Source of the DNA: Gammaproteobacteria bacterium
GTDB lineage: Bacteria > Pseudomonadota > Gammaproteobacteria > Pseudomonadales > UBA5518
Length of the DNA stretch: 64,000 bases
Reading direction: 5' to 3'
Assembly (NCBI GenBank): GCA_016718385.1
Contig: JADKDK010000001.1
Span: 310,001 to 374,000 of the forward strand
Shown: piece by piece, positions 41,828 through 51,239 of the stretch
Numbering within the stretch: position 1 is the first letter of the stretch
How the letters are laid out: each line of letters starts with the position of its first letter
Notes under the pieces: generated by a model
The model's database searches: none
The model's input: the letters and a program-made list of their open reading frames with translations, nothing else
Told to the model about the DNA's origin: nothing
Position numbers and translations under genes: made by a program

Positions 41828-44370
41828 AGCCAGAGCATGAGCCCGAGCTCGAAGCGGTGACTGAGTAGCGAGTTGTGCGGGTAGATGCGCAGGCGCATCT
41901 CCTGCAGGCCGGAATTCAGCGCGTGGAAATCGGCCGCGAAGATCCGCTCGTCGCCGATGTCGGTCAGCGGCTCCAGTTGCACGCGCTGCGCGCTGGCACC
42001 CTCGGATTCCGGTGCCGGATCCACCAGGCATTCGACGACCACGTCCGATGCCTGCAGGCCGTTCAGTGCCACGCGCACGCGCAACCGCACCGCCTCGTCG
42101 TGGTGTACCGCGCCGGGCGGCTCGTTCTCCAGTGCGATGCGTACGCCGGCCCAGCGCGAGCGCACGCGCGCCTTCCATTGCGCGAGCTCGCGCGCACCGG
42201 CGCCGTCGTCGGCGCTCAGGCGCCGGTGCTGTTCGCGCGCCGGGCAGTACAGCCGCGTCACGTAGTCCATCACCATGCGCAGCGAGTTGAAGCGCGGGAT
42301 GATGGATTTCATCGACGCCTTGGCCAGCGCCACCCAGCCCGAGGAAAAGCCGTGGCCGTTGCGTGAGAAGTAGAGCGGCAGCACCTCGTGTTCGATCAGG
42401 TCGAGCAGGTCCTTGGCCTCGTCGCGGTTGCGCTGCTCGATGTCGAGCCGTGGCTCGCGCGGCACGATTCCCCAGCCGTTCTTGCCGTTGAAGCCCTCGC
42501 CCCACCAGCCATCGAGCACGCTCAGGTTCACCACGCCGTTCATCGCGGCCTTCTGGCCCGAGGTCCCGCTCGCCTCTAGCGGGTATTCCGGCGTGTTCAG
42601 CCACAGGTCGACGCCGGATACCAGTTGCCGCGCGAGGCGGATGTCGTAACCCTCGAGCACGATGATGCGCCCCTGGAACTCGGGGCGCTGGGAAAACTCG
42701 TGGATCACCTTGATCAGGTGCTGTCCCGGCGCGTCGCTGGGGTGCGCCTTGCCTGCGAACACGATCACGGTGGGACGCTCGGGATCGTTGAGCAGCCGCG
42801 CGAGCCGCGCCGGGTCGGAGAACAGCAGCGTGGCGCGCTTGTAGGTGGCGAAGCGCCGCGCGAAGCCGATGACCAGCGTGTCGGCGTCGGGCTTGGCGAT
42901 CAGGTGCGTGACGCGCGCGATTGTCGCCTCGCTCTCGCCGTTGCGCCGGTACTGCTGCACGACGCGGTGGTGGAGTTCCTGCAGCAGCCATTCCTTGAGT
43001 TGCTTGCGCACGCTCCAGAACTGGTAGTCGGGGATCTGCTCGATGCGATCCCAGTAATCGGCATTGAGCAGTTCGTCGTGCCACTCGTCGAAGCGCATGT
43101 CGAACAGGTTGTACCACTCGCTGGCGAGAAACGTCTTCAGGTGCACGCCGTTGGTGACGTGCGTCATCGGGTTCTCCTCGGGCGGTATCTGCGGCCACAC
43201 CGCGCGCTCCATGACCGAGGCCACCTCGCCGTGGATGCGCGAGACGCCGTTGTGGAAACGCGAGCCCTTCAGTGCCAGCGTGGTCATGTTGAAGCTGCCG
43301 TTGGGCTCCGGGACGCTGCCGAGCGCGAGCAGTTCGTGCATCGAGACGCCGAGGCTCTCGGCGAAGCCGCGGAAGTAGGACTCGAACAGCGGGGTATCGA
43401 AGATATCGTGTCCGGCAGGCACCGGGGTGTGCGTGGTGAACACCGTGCCCGCGGCGACGATCTCCAGCGCGCTTGCCAGGGTGTGGCCCTGCTGCACGTA
43501 CTCGCGGCAGCGCTCCAGCACCAGGAAGGCCGCGTGGCCCTCGTTGATGTGCCACGCGGTGGGCTTCAGGCCGAGGCGGCGCAGCACGCGCGTGCCGCCG
43601 ATGCCGAGCACTATCTCCTGCTCCAGGCGCATCTCGCGACCGCCGCCGTAGAGCTGGCGCGTGATGCGACGGTCCGCCTCGCTGTTCTCGGGCACGTCGG
43701 TGTCCAGGAGGTAGAGACGGATATGGCCGATGCGCGCCTCCCAGACGTGCACCCCGACGCTGCGTCCCGGAAAATCGAGGTCGATGCGCAGGCGCTCGCC
43801 GTCGACGTTCACCGGCTGGATCGGCATGTCGCGGAAATCAGAGGGCACGATCTGCGAGATCTGGTTGCCGTGGCCGTCGATGGTCTGGGTGAAGTAGCCG
43901 TTGTGGTACAGCAGGCCGACGCCGACGAAGGGAATGCCGAGGTCGCTGGCAGCCTTGCAGTGGTCGCCGGCGAGGATGCCGAGACCGCCGGAGTAGATCG
44001 GGAAGCTCTCGTGCAGGCCGAACTCGGCGCAGAAATACGCGACCAGGTCCTCCTCGGGATCGAGGAAATGCTCGCACTCGGGGCGCAGCCCGCGCTCCAT
44101 GTAGGCGTCGAAGCCGCTCAGCACGCGCCGGTACTCCTCGAGGTAGGCGCGGTCCTCGGCGGCCTCGTCGAGGACGGCCTGCGCCACGCGGCGCAGGAAT
44201 ACGCGCGGATTGGAGCCGCACGCGGCCCACAGCGCGCGGTCCAGGCGCGCGAACAGGCTGCGCACGCGCCGGTCCCAGCTGTAGACCAGGTTGTTCGCGA
44301 GCTCGTCGAGCCGCGCCAGCGGCGCCGGGATGCGGGGCTGGACTTCCAGGGTGAATCGACTGCCTGCCAT
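41824..44370 (-). CDS. glgP: Alpha-glucan (glycogen) phosphorylase
   Basis: An 848-residue phosphorylase of the short archaeal/bacterial type with the N-terminal DUF3417-like region. It releases glucose 1-phosphate from glycogen with PLP as cofactor. Marks are AYFCAEFGLHESFPIYSGGLG, AWHINEGHAAFL, ASDLGIPFVGVGLLYHNGYF and the PLP-site region PLEASGTSGQKAAMNGVVNL followed by GWWGEGFNGKNGWGI. The start ATG 44370 has the family N terminus (FTLEVQPRIPAPLARLDELA). It is the last gene of the minus-strand glgB-glgA-glgP operon, 85 bases after glgA. Pgi downstream converts its product after mutase action; no pgm gene is in the window. Confidence 0.92.
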   Translation of the reverse strand: MAGSRFTLEVQPRIPAPLARLDELANNLVYSWDRRVRSLFARLDRALWAACGSNPRVFLRRVAQAVLDEAAEDRAYLEEYRRVLSGFDAYMERGLRPECEHFLDPEEDLVAYFCAEFGLHESFPIYSGGLGILAGDHCKAASDLGIPFVGVGLLYHNGYFTQTIDGHGNQISQIVPSDFRDMPIQPVNVDGERLRIDLDFPGRSVGVHVWEARIGHIRLYLLDTDVPENSEADRRITRQLYGGGREMRLEQEIVLGIGGTRVLRRLGLKPTAWHINEGHAAFLVLERCREYVQQGHTLASALEIVAAGTVFTTHTPVPAGHDIFDTPLFESYFRGFAESLGVSMHELLALGSVPEPNGSFNMTTLALKGSRFHNGVSRIHGEVASVMERAVWPQIPPEENPMTHVTNGVHLKTFLASEWYNLFDMRFDEWHDELLNADYWDRIEQIPDYQFWSVRKQLKEWLLQELHHRVVQQYRRNGESEATIARVTHLIAKPDADTLVIGFARRFATYKRATLLFSDPARLARLLNDPERPTVIVFAGKAHPSDAPGQHLIKVIHEFSQRPEFQGRIIVLEGYDIRLARQLVSGVDLWLNTPEYPLEASGTSGQKAAMNGVVNLSVLDGWWGEGFNGKNGWGIVPREPRLDIEQRNRDEAKDLLDLIEHEVLPLYFSRNGHGFSSGWVALAKASMKSIIPRFNSLRMVMDYVTRLYCPAREQHRRLSADDGAGARELAQWKARVRSRWAGVRIALENEPPGAVHHDEAVRLRVRVALNGLQASDVVVECLVDPAPESEGASAQRVQLEPLTDIGDERIFAADFHALNSGLQEMRLRIYPHNSLLSHRFELGLMLWL

Positions 44371-44455
44371 GGATCGGGGTGCTCTCGGAAATTGCGGGGT
44401 AAGTATATAGGCGCCGCTGCCGCCCTATGGCGGTTGCGGACGAGGAATGTCAGTT

Positions 44456-45927
44456 TTACGCAGCAGGAATCACGCCAGATGCCTCGGCGATGGCGTCGCG
44501 GTAGAGCTGCTCGTAGGCGCGCGCGCTGTGGCGCCACGAGAAATCGCCTCGCATGCCCGTGAGTTGCAGTCGTGTCCACAGCGGTGCATCGGCCCGTGCC
44601 GCCAGCGCGCGCCGCGCCGCCCCGATCAGCGCCGCGGCATCGCCGCCGCTGAAGCTGAAGCCGTTGGCGCTCCCTTCGGCGAGCGTTCGCGCCGTGGCGT
44701 CGACGACGGTGTCGGCGAGACCACCGACGTTGCGCACCACCGGCACCGTGCCGTAGCGCAGGCTGTACATCTGGTTGAGCCCGCACGGCTCGAAGCGCGA
44801 GGGCATCAGGAAGATGTCGGCACCGGCTTCGATGCGATGCGCCAGCGCCTCGTCGTAGCCGATGCGCAGCGCGAAGCGCCCGGGATGCGCATCGGCGAGC
44901 GCCGCGATCGCCGTCTCGTAGGCCGCGTCACCACTGCCGAGCATCACGACCTGCGCGGGGTGCTCCAGCAGCACGGGCAGCGCCTGCAGCAGCAGATCGA
45001 TACCCTTCTGCTCGGCGAGGCGGCCGATGAACGCGAACAGCGGTGCGGCGGGATCGGTGTCGAGGCCCGTTTCTGCCTGCAGCGCGATCTTGTTCTGTCG
45101 TTTGCGCGCCAGCGTGGTCGCGCCGTAGTTGAGGGCGAGCGTCGGGTCGCGCGAGGGATTCCACGCCATCGTGTCGATGCCGTTCAGGATCCCGCTCAGC
45201 ACCGGCGCGCGGTGGCGCAGCAGACCGTCGAGGCCTTGGCCGAATTCCGCGCTCTGGATCTCCCGCGCGTAGCTGGGGCTCACCGTGGTCACGCGGTCGG
45301 CGAACACGATGCCGCCCTTGATGAAGCTCAACTGCCGTGGAACTCCAGTGCATCCGGGTGCCAGTAATGCGGCGCAATGCCCAGGCGCTCGAAGTCCTCG
45401 CGGGAGAAGAGGCCCTGGTAGGCGAGGTTGTGGATCGTGAAGATCAGCGCCGGCCGCGGGTGGCGCGCGTGCAGCAGCAACGGCACCAGGGCGCTCTGCC
45501 AGTCGTTGCAGTGCACCACTTCGGGGCGCCAGCCCAGTCCGAATGCATCGTCGGCGAGCAGCGCACCCACGCGGCACAGCAGCATGAAGCGCTCGGCGTT
45601 GTCGGCCCAGGCGAGGCCGCTGGCATCGTGGTAAGGGTTGCCGGGACGGTCGAACAGCGCCGGGCAGTCGAGCAGCCACACCTTGTTGCGGCTGCCGGGC
45701 AGCCGCGTCTGCAGCAGGCGCACATGGTGCCCGTCCACGTCGCGCGTGGCGGCGAGCTTCACGCCCAGCGGACCGGCCGCCGCGAGCGCATCGCGGTAGG
45801 CCGGCATCAGCAGCGTCACCTGGTGGCCCAGTGACTGCAGCGCGCGCGGCAGGCTGGCCGAGACATCGGCGAGCCCGCCGGTCTTCATCAGCGGGTGCGC
45901 CTCCGAGGTGACGAACAGTACGCGCAT
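44456..45927 (-). CDS. glgA: Glycogen synthase, one-base frameshift in the record
   Basis: A GT5-family glycogen synthase that adds glucose from ADP-glucose. The N-terminal half from ATG 45927 has MRVLFVTSEAHPLMKTGGLADV with the KTGGL substrate-binding loop and VVHCNDWQSALVP, and ends at ALEFHGS with a stop. The C-terminal half resumes one frame over as QLSFIKGGIVFADRVTTVSP and contains FAFIGRLAEQKGIDLLL and MPSRFEPCGLNQMYSLRYG, the catalytic Glu region. Adding one C near 45335 (the family reads His-Gly-Gln-Leu-Ser-Phe) repairs it to about 490 residues. A true disruption is unlikely because the rest of the pathway is intact. GlgB ends four bases upstream. Confidence 0.9.
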
Positions 45928-45931
45928 CGCC

Positions 45932-48130
45932 TCAACTCCTCTCGCGCTGGAGCACCAGGCCCGCCAGCGGCGGCAGCGTGATGCCGAGCGAGAACGGGCG
46001 CCCCATCAGTGGTTCGGCGACGGCCGCCAGCGGTGCGCCGTTGCCGAGATCGCTGCCGGCGTAGTAGCGCGAATCGGTGTTCAGCAGCTCGCGATAGCTG
46101 CCGCCCTCGGGTACGCCGATGCGATAGCCCCGGCGTGGCACCGGTGTGAAGTTCAGCACCACCACGCAGCACTCGTCGCCGGCGCGGCGCAGGTAGCTGA
46201 TCACCGATTGCGTGGCGTCGTGGCAATCGATCCATTCGAAGCCCTGTTGCTCGAAACCGTGCCCGTGCAGCGCGGACTGATCGCGGTACAGGTGGTTCAG
46301 GTCGCGCACCAGCGCGAACACGCCGCGTTCGCGCTCGCCCTCGAGCGCCGCCCATTCGAGGGGCTGCGCGTGGCTCCACTCGCGCCCCTGGGCGAACTCG
46401 CCGCCCATGAACATCAGCTTGGCGCCCGGATAGGTGTACTGATAGAGGTAGAGCAGGCGCAGGTTCGCGAAGCGCTGCCAGTCGTCGCCCGGCATCTTGC
46501 CGAGCATCGAGCCCTTGCCGTGCACGACCTCGTCGTGCGAGAAGGGCAGCAGGAAGTTCTCGGTGAACGCGTACAGCAGGCCGAAGGTGAGCTCCGGGTG
46601 GTGGTAGACGCGGTGCACCGGGTCGTGGGCCATGTAGCCCAGTGTGTCGTGCATCCAGCCCATGTTCCATTTCATCGAGAAGCCGAGGCCGCCGAGCCAC
46701 ACCGGGCGCGTGACCTGCGGCCACGCGGTGGATTCCTCGGCAATCGTCAGCGTGCCCGGATGCTCGCCGTGCGTGAGCTCGTTCAGTTCGCGCAGGAACT
46801 GCATCGCCTCGAGGTTCTCGCGCCCGCCGTGCACGTTCGGCGTCCAGTCGCCGGGCTCGCGCGAGTAGTCGAGGTAGAGCATCGAGGCGACCGCATCGAC
46901 GCGCAGGCCGTCGATGTGGAATTCCTCCAGCCAGCAGTTGGCGCTGGCGAGCAGGAAGTTGCGCACCTCGTTGCGGCCGAAATCGTAGATCAGCGTGCCC
47001 CAGTCGCGGTGCTCGCCGCGCCTGGGGTCGGCGTGCTCGTAGAGCGTCGTGCCGTCGAAGCGCGCCAGCGCGTGCGCATCGCGCGGGAAGTGCGCCGGCA
47101 CCCAGTCGAGCAGCACGCCAATGCCGCGCTGGTGGCAGTGGTCCACGAAGTAGCGGAAATCGTCGGGGCTGCCGAAGCGGCTGGTCGGCGCGAAGTAACC
47201 GGTGGCCTGGTAGCCCCAGGAGGCGTCGAGCGGGTGCTCCGTGACCGGCATCAGCTCGATGTGCGTGAAGCCCAGCCACACTGCATGCTCGGCCACGCGG
47301 TGCGCGAGCTCGCGGTAGTCGAGGAACTCGCCGTCCTCGCGCCGCTGCCACGAGCCCAGGTGCAATTCGTAGACCGACACCGGCGCGTGCAGCCAGTCCC
47401 ATTCGCGTCGCCGTGCCATCCAGGCGCTGTCCTGCCAGGCGTGGGCGGGGGGCGCCGCGACGATCGAGGAGGTGTAGGGGCGGCGCTCGAACTGCTGGCC
47501 GTAGGGGTCGGCCTTGAGGTGCAGCGAGCCGTCGTGGCGCGAACGCAGCTCGAACTTGTACAGCGCGCCCGGCCCCACTCCCGGCAGGAACAGTTCCCAG
47601 ACCCCGCTGCCGCCGCGCACGCGCATCGGGTGGCAGCGGCCGTCCCACTGGTTGAAGTCACCGACCACGCTGACGCGCTCGGCGTTCGGGGCCCAGGTCG
47701 CGAAGCGCGTGCCCGCGACGCCCTCCACGGTGCACGGGTGGGCGCCGAGCATGCGGTAGGCGTGGCGGTGCCGGCCCTCGCCGAAGAGGTGCAGGTCGAG
47801 GTCGCCGAGTTGAGGCGGGAAACCGTAGGGGTCGATGTCGCAGTGCATGGTGCCGGCCACGTCGCGCCAGTGCACCTCGGGATGCGGCCCCGGCGCGCCG
47901 TCGTGGCGCAGTACGAACAGGCCGCTCGTCCCGACGCGGCGCGCCGGCACGCGCTCGGCACCGACCCAGGCGGCCACCGCCCAGGGGCGCCAGAGCCGGA
48001 TCTCCTCACCGTGGCGCCCGAGCAGCGTGAAGGGGTCGTGCAGGCGCGAGGCGAGCAGGCGGCGCACGTCGTCGCGCGCGAGCAGCGCGGCATCGGCCGC
48101 GGCGTGATCCAGGTCAGGACTTCGGTGCAT
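45932..48130 (-). CDS. glgB: 1,4-alpha-glucan branching enzyme
   Basis: A 732-residue GH13 branching enzyme that makes the alpha-1,6 links of glycogen. It has a CBM48 domain (FATWAPNAERVSVVGDFNQW) and the catalytic barrel: VYELHLGSWQ, FTHIELMPVTEHPLDASWGY, the nucleophile Asp in GLRVDAVASMLYLDY, the acid Glu in IAEESTAWP and the third acid in LPFSHDEVVHGKGS. I chose ATG 48130; ATG 48172 is in frame but lies within the inverted-repeat region between the divergent operons. It heads glgB-glgA-glgP on the minus strand, with glgC diverging. The order and spacing (four bases to glgA) indicate one transcript. Confidence 0.93.
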   Translation of the reverse strand: MHRSPDLDHAAADAALLARDDVRRLLASRLHDPFTLLGRHGEEIRLWRPWAVAAWVGAERVPARRVGTSGLFVLRHDGAPGPHPEVHWRDVAGTMHCDIDPYGFPPQLGDLDLHLFGEGRHRHAYRMLGAHPCTVEGVAGTRFATWAPNAERVSVVGDFNQWDGRCHPMRVRGGSGVWELFLPGVGPGALYKFELRSRHDGSLHLKADPYGQQFERRPYTSSIVAAPPAHAWQDSAWMARRREWDWLHAPVSVYELHLGSWQRREDGEFLDYRELAHRVAEHAVWLGFTHIELMPVTEHPLDASWGYQATGYFAPTSRFGSPDDFRYFVDHCHQRGIGVLLDWVPAHFPRDAHALARFDGTTLYEHADPRRGEHRDWGTLIYDFGRNEVRNFLLASANCWLEEFHIDGLRVDAVASMLYLDYSREPGDWTPNVHGGRENLEAMQFLRELNELTHGEHPGTLTIAEESTAWPQVTRPVWLGGLGFSMKWNMGWMHDTLGYMAHDPVHRVYHHPELTFGLLYAFTENFLLPFSHDEVVHGKGSMLGKMPGDDWQRFANLRLLYLYQYTYPGAKLMFMGGEFAQGREWSHAQPLEWAALEGERERGVFALVRDLNHLYRDQSALHGHGFEQQGFEWIDCHDATQSVISYLRRAGDECCVVVLNFTPVPRRGYRIGVPEGGSYRELLNTDSRYYAGSDLGNGAPLAAVAEPLMGRPFSLGITLPPLAGLVLQRERS

Positions 48131-48166
48131 CGGGGAATTCGGCGCTACTGCTCGGATACTGCAAAG

Positions 48167-48192
48167 TGTCATGATTAGATAGGATTATGACA
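48167..48192. promoter_or_regulatory. Inverted repeat in the glgB/glgC divergent promoter
   Basis: The AT-rich centre of the glgB-glgC gap contains TGTCAT (48167-48172) and ATGACA (48187-48192), a perfect inverted repeat with a 14-base spacer (about two helical turns centre to centre). AT-rich hexamers on both strands between the arms are possible -10 elements. A regulator binding here could control synthesis (glgC side) and assembly/breakdown (glgBAP side) together. No regulator gene for it is visible. Confidence 0.4.
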
Positions 48193-48259
48193 ATCGTTAC
48201 AAATGGCTCGCGATGTGTCTGCAAAGATGCGGGCCGTCCTGACCAGGGAGCAGCGCGAC

Positions 48260-49525
48260 ATGACGCCGAACCGATCCCCCCGCTTCGTGAGCCGGCTCAC
48301 GCGCGACACGCTGGCGCTGATCCTCGCCGGCGGGCGGGGCTCGCGCCTGAGGCAGCTGACCGACTGGCGCGCCAAGCCCGCGGTGCCCTTCGGCGGCAAG
48401 TTCCGCATCATCGACTTCCCGCTGTCCAACTGCATCAATTCCGGCATCCGCCAGGTCGCAGTGCTCACGCAGTACAAATCGCATTCACTTATCCGTCACA
48501 TCCAGCACGGCTGGAGTTTCCTGCGCGCGGAGCTCGGCGAGTTCGTCGAGGTGCTGCCGGCGCAGCAGCGCATCGAGACCTCGTGGTACGAGGGTACCGC
48601 GAACGCGGTGCTGCAGAATCTCGACATCATCCACCGCCACGCTCCGGAATTCGTGCTGATCCTGGCGGGCGATCACGTCTACAAGATGGATTACGGCAGC
48701 ATGCTTGCCGCGCATGCCGAGAACGGTGCCGACGTGACGGTCGGGTGCATCGAGGTGCCGCGGGAGGAGGCCAGCGCCTTCGGGGTCATGGCGGTGGACG
48801 CGCAGTGGCGCATCACCGAGTTTGCCGAGAAGCCCGAGCATCCGCAGCCGCTGCCCGGCAATCCGGAGCGCGCGCTGGCCTCGATGGGCATCTACATCTT
48901 CAACTCGCGCATGCTGTTCGACGAGCTGGCGCGCGACCGCCATGCCGAGGCATCGACGCACGATTTCGGCCGCGACATCATCCCCTCGCTCATCCGGCGC
49001 TACAACGTGTTCGCCTTTCCTTTCCGCGACCCGCAGACCGGCGCGCAGGCCTACTGGCGCGACGTGGGCACGGTGGATTCCTTCTGGCAGGCGAACATGG
49101 AGCTGATCGGCGTCACGCCCGAGCTCAACCTCTACGACCACGACTGGCCCATCTGGACCTACCAGGAGCAGTCGCCGCCGGCGAAGTTCGTGTTCGACGA
49201 CGAGGGGCGGCGCGGATCTGCCGTGGACTCGATGGTCTCGGGTGGCTGCATCGTCTCGGGAGCCAGCGTCAAGCGCTCGCTGCTGTTCTCGAACGTTCGT
49301 GTGCATTCGTACTGCACGGTCGCGGATTCGGTGATCTTTCCCGAGGTGGACATCGGCCGGCGATCGCGCATCCGCCGCGCCGTGATCGACAGGCGCTGCG
49401 TGATTCCGCCGGGCACGCGTATCGGTTTCGATCCGGAGGAGGACGCGCGGCGCTTCCACGTCTCGCCCCGGGGCATCGTGCTGGTCACGCCGGAGATGAT
49501 GGGACAGGAGCTCCACTATGGCTGA
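48260..49525 (+). CDS. glgC: Glucose-1-phosphate adenylyltransferase (ADP-glucose pyrophosphorylase)
   Basis: A 421-residue enzyme making ADP-glucose, the committed step of glycogen synthesis. The nucleotide-binding start is ALILAGGRGSRLRQLTDWRA, then KPAVPFGGKFRIIDFPLSNC, the site VLILAGDHVYKMDYG and FAEKPEHPQP, and a C-terminal beta-helix (SVIFPEVDIGRRSRIRRAVI). The start ATG 48260 follows CAGGGAGCAGCGCGAC; an upstream in-frame ATG at 48203 would add 19 residues and is less likely. It diverges from glgB and overlaps the GH57 gene by eight bases. Allosteric control by fructose bisphosphate and AMP is usual for this family. Confidence 0.94.
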   Translation: MTPNRSPRFVSRLTRDTLALILAGGRGSRLRQLTDWRAKPAVPFGGKFRIIDFPLSNCINSGIRQVAVLTQYKSHSLIRHIQHGWSFLRAELGEFVEVLPAQQRIETSWYEGTANAVLQNLDIIHRHAPEFVLILAGDHVYKMDYGSMLAAHAENGADVTVGCIEVPREEASAFGVMAVDAQWRITEFAEKPEHPQPLPGNPERALASMGIYIFNSRMLFDELARDRHAEASTHDFGRDIIPSLIRRYNVFAFPFRDPQTGAQAYWRDVGTVDSFWQANMELIGVTPELNLYDHDWPIWTYQEQSPPAKFVFDDEGRRGSAVDSMVSGGCIVSGASVKRSLLFSNVRVHSYCTVADSVIFPEVDIGRRSRIRRAVIDRRCVIPPGTRIGFDPEEDARRFHVSPRGIVLVTPEMMGQELHYG

Positions 49526-51239
49526 GGCGCAGCGCATGGAAGTCGTGCTGTGCTGGCATATGCACCAGCCCGAGTACCGTGACCTGCGCAGCGGGCAGTA
49601 CCAGTTCCCGTGGACCTACCTGCACGCGGTGAAGGACTACGTCGATATGGCGGCCCACCTCGAGGCGCACCCCGAGGCGCGCGCGGTGGTGAATTTCGCG
49701 CCGGTGCTGCTGGAGCAGATCGCCGACTACGTGGCCCAGCTCGAGGACTGCCTGGGCCGCGGCAGCGCGATCCGCGACCCGTTGCTCGCCGCGCTCGCCG
49801 AGCCGCCGATGCCGGTATCGCCCGACGCGCGCAGCGCGCTGATGAAGCAGTGCCTGCGCGCCAACCGCCAGCGCATCATCGAACGCTTCCCGGCCTACAA
49901 GCGTCTCGCGGCCACGGCGCAGTGGGTACAGGAACATCCCGGCACCATGATGTACCTGTCCGACCAGTTCCTGGTCGACCTGATCGTGTGGTATCACCTC
50001 GGCTGGATGGCCGAGACCGTGCGACGCGCGGATCCGCGCGTGCAGCAGCTGCAGGACAAGGCGCACGGCTTCACGGTGCGCGACCGCCGCGAACTGCTCG
50101 GTATCCTGCTCGAGATGCTGCGCTCGGTGGTGCCGCGCTACCGGCGCCTGGCCGAGTCCGGGCGCGTCGAGCTCGCGATGAGTCCCTACGCGCATCCGAT
50201 CCTGCCGCTGCTGCTCGATATCCGTGCCGGCGCCGAGACGCAGCCCGAGGCGCAACTGCCGCTCATCGATGGCTACCCGGGCGGGCGCGAGCGCGCGCGC
50301 TGGCACCTGCGCCACGGCAGGGACGTGTTCGAGCGTCACTTCGGCATGACGCCCTCCGGTTGCTGGCCTTCGGAGGGAGCGCTGAGCAATGCGACGCTGG
50401 AGCTGCTGGCCGAGGAGGGCTTTCGCTGGAGCGCCAGCGGCGAGAGCGTGCTGCGCAACAGCATGGGTGCGGGCGCCGCGCTGGTCGACGCGCATACCCC
50501 CGGTCACGCCTGCCAGCATCGCGTCTACCGCTTCGACGGGAACACGGTCGACTGCTTCTTCCGTGACGACGGGCTCTCGGACCTGATCGGCTTCACCTAT
50601 TCGGAGTGGCACGCCGAGGACGCGGTCGCGAATCTCCTGCACCACATGGAGAACATCAAGGCGGCCTGCGCGGATTGCCGCGACTGCGCGATCGTGATCA
50701 TCCTCGACGGCGAGAACGCCTGGGAGTATTACCCCGAGAACGGCTTCTACTTCCTGGACGCGCTGTACCGCGAGCTATCGCGCCACCCGGGCTTCGCGCT
50801 CGGTACCTTCAGCAGCTTTCTCGACGACCGTCAGCCGCGGCGCGCGCAGCTGGGCGCGCTCAAGGCCGGCAGCTGGGTCTACGGCACCCTGTCGACCTGG
50901 GTCGGCAACGCGGACAAGAACCGCGGCTGGGAAATGCTGGCCGATGCCAAGCGCGCCTACGATCGTGTCGTCGGCGCCGGGACGCTGGAGCCCGGGATCG
51001 CCGAACGTGCGCTGATGCAGCTGGCCGCCTGCGAGGGATCGGACTGGTTCTGGTGGTTCGGCGACTACAATCCGGCGCAGTCGGTGAGCGATTTCGAGCG
51101 GCTGTTCCGCCTGCATCTCAGCAACCTCTACCAGTTGCTCGGTGTCGAGCCGCCGGCGTACCTGTCGGAGAGCTTTACGCGGGGCACCGGCGCGCCGGAG
51201 CGCGGCGGCGTGATGCGCACCGGCGGCGAACCGGCATGA
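49518..51239 (+). CDS. Glycoside hydrolase family 57 alpha-glucan enzyme
   Basis: A 573-residue GH57 protein, beginning MAEAQRMEVVLCWHMHQPEY with the HQP motif of conserved region 1. GCWPSEGALSN is the region-3 type motif and IVIILDGENAWEYYPENGFYF holds the Asp of region 4. GH57 includes alpha-amylases, amylopullulanases and a second type of branching enzyme; this length and the FLDALYRELSRHPGF segment fit the alpha-amylase/alpha-glucan hydrolase type found in bacterial glycogen clusters. Its start overlaps glgC by eight bases and its stop overlaps malQ by ATGA, so the three genes are translationally coupled. It is probably cytoplasmic since no signal peptide is seen. Confidence 0.87.
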   Translation: MAEAQRMEVVLCWHMHQPEYRDLRSGQYQFPWTYLHAVKDYVDMAAHLEAHPEARAVVNFAPVLLEQIADYVAQLEDCLGRGSAIRDPLLAALAEPPMPVSPDARSALMKQCLRANRQRIIERFPAYKRLAATAQWVQEHPGTMMYLSDQFLVDLIVWYHLGWMAETVRRADPRVQQLQDKAHGFTVRDRRELLGILLEMLRSVVPRYRRLAESGRVELAMSPYAHPILPLLLDIRAGAETQPEAQLPLIDGYPGGRERARWHLRHGRDVFERHFGMTPSGCWPSEGALSNATLELLAEEGFRWSASGESVLRNSMGAGAALVDAHTPGHACQHRVYRFDGNTVDCFFRDDGLSDLIGFTYSEWHAEDAVANLLHHMENIKAACADCRDCAIVIILDGENAWEYYPENGFYFLDALYRELSRHPGFALGTFSSFLDDRQPRRAQLGALKAGSWVYGTLSTWVGNADKNRGWEMLADAKRAYDRVVGAGTLEPGIAERALMQLAACEGSDWFWWFGDYNPAQSVSDFERLFRLHLSNLYQLLGVEPPAYLSESFTRGTGAPERGGVMRTGGEPA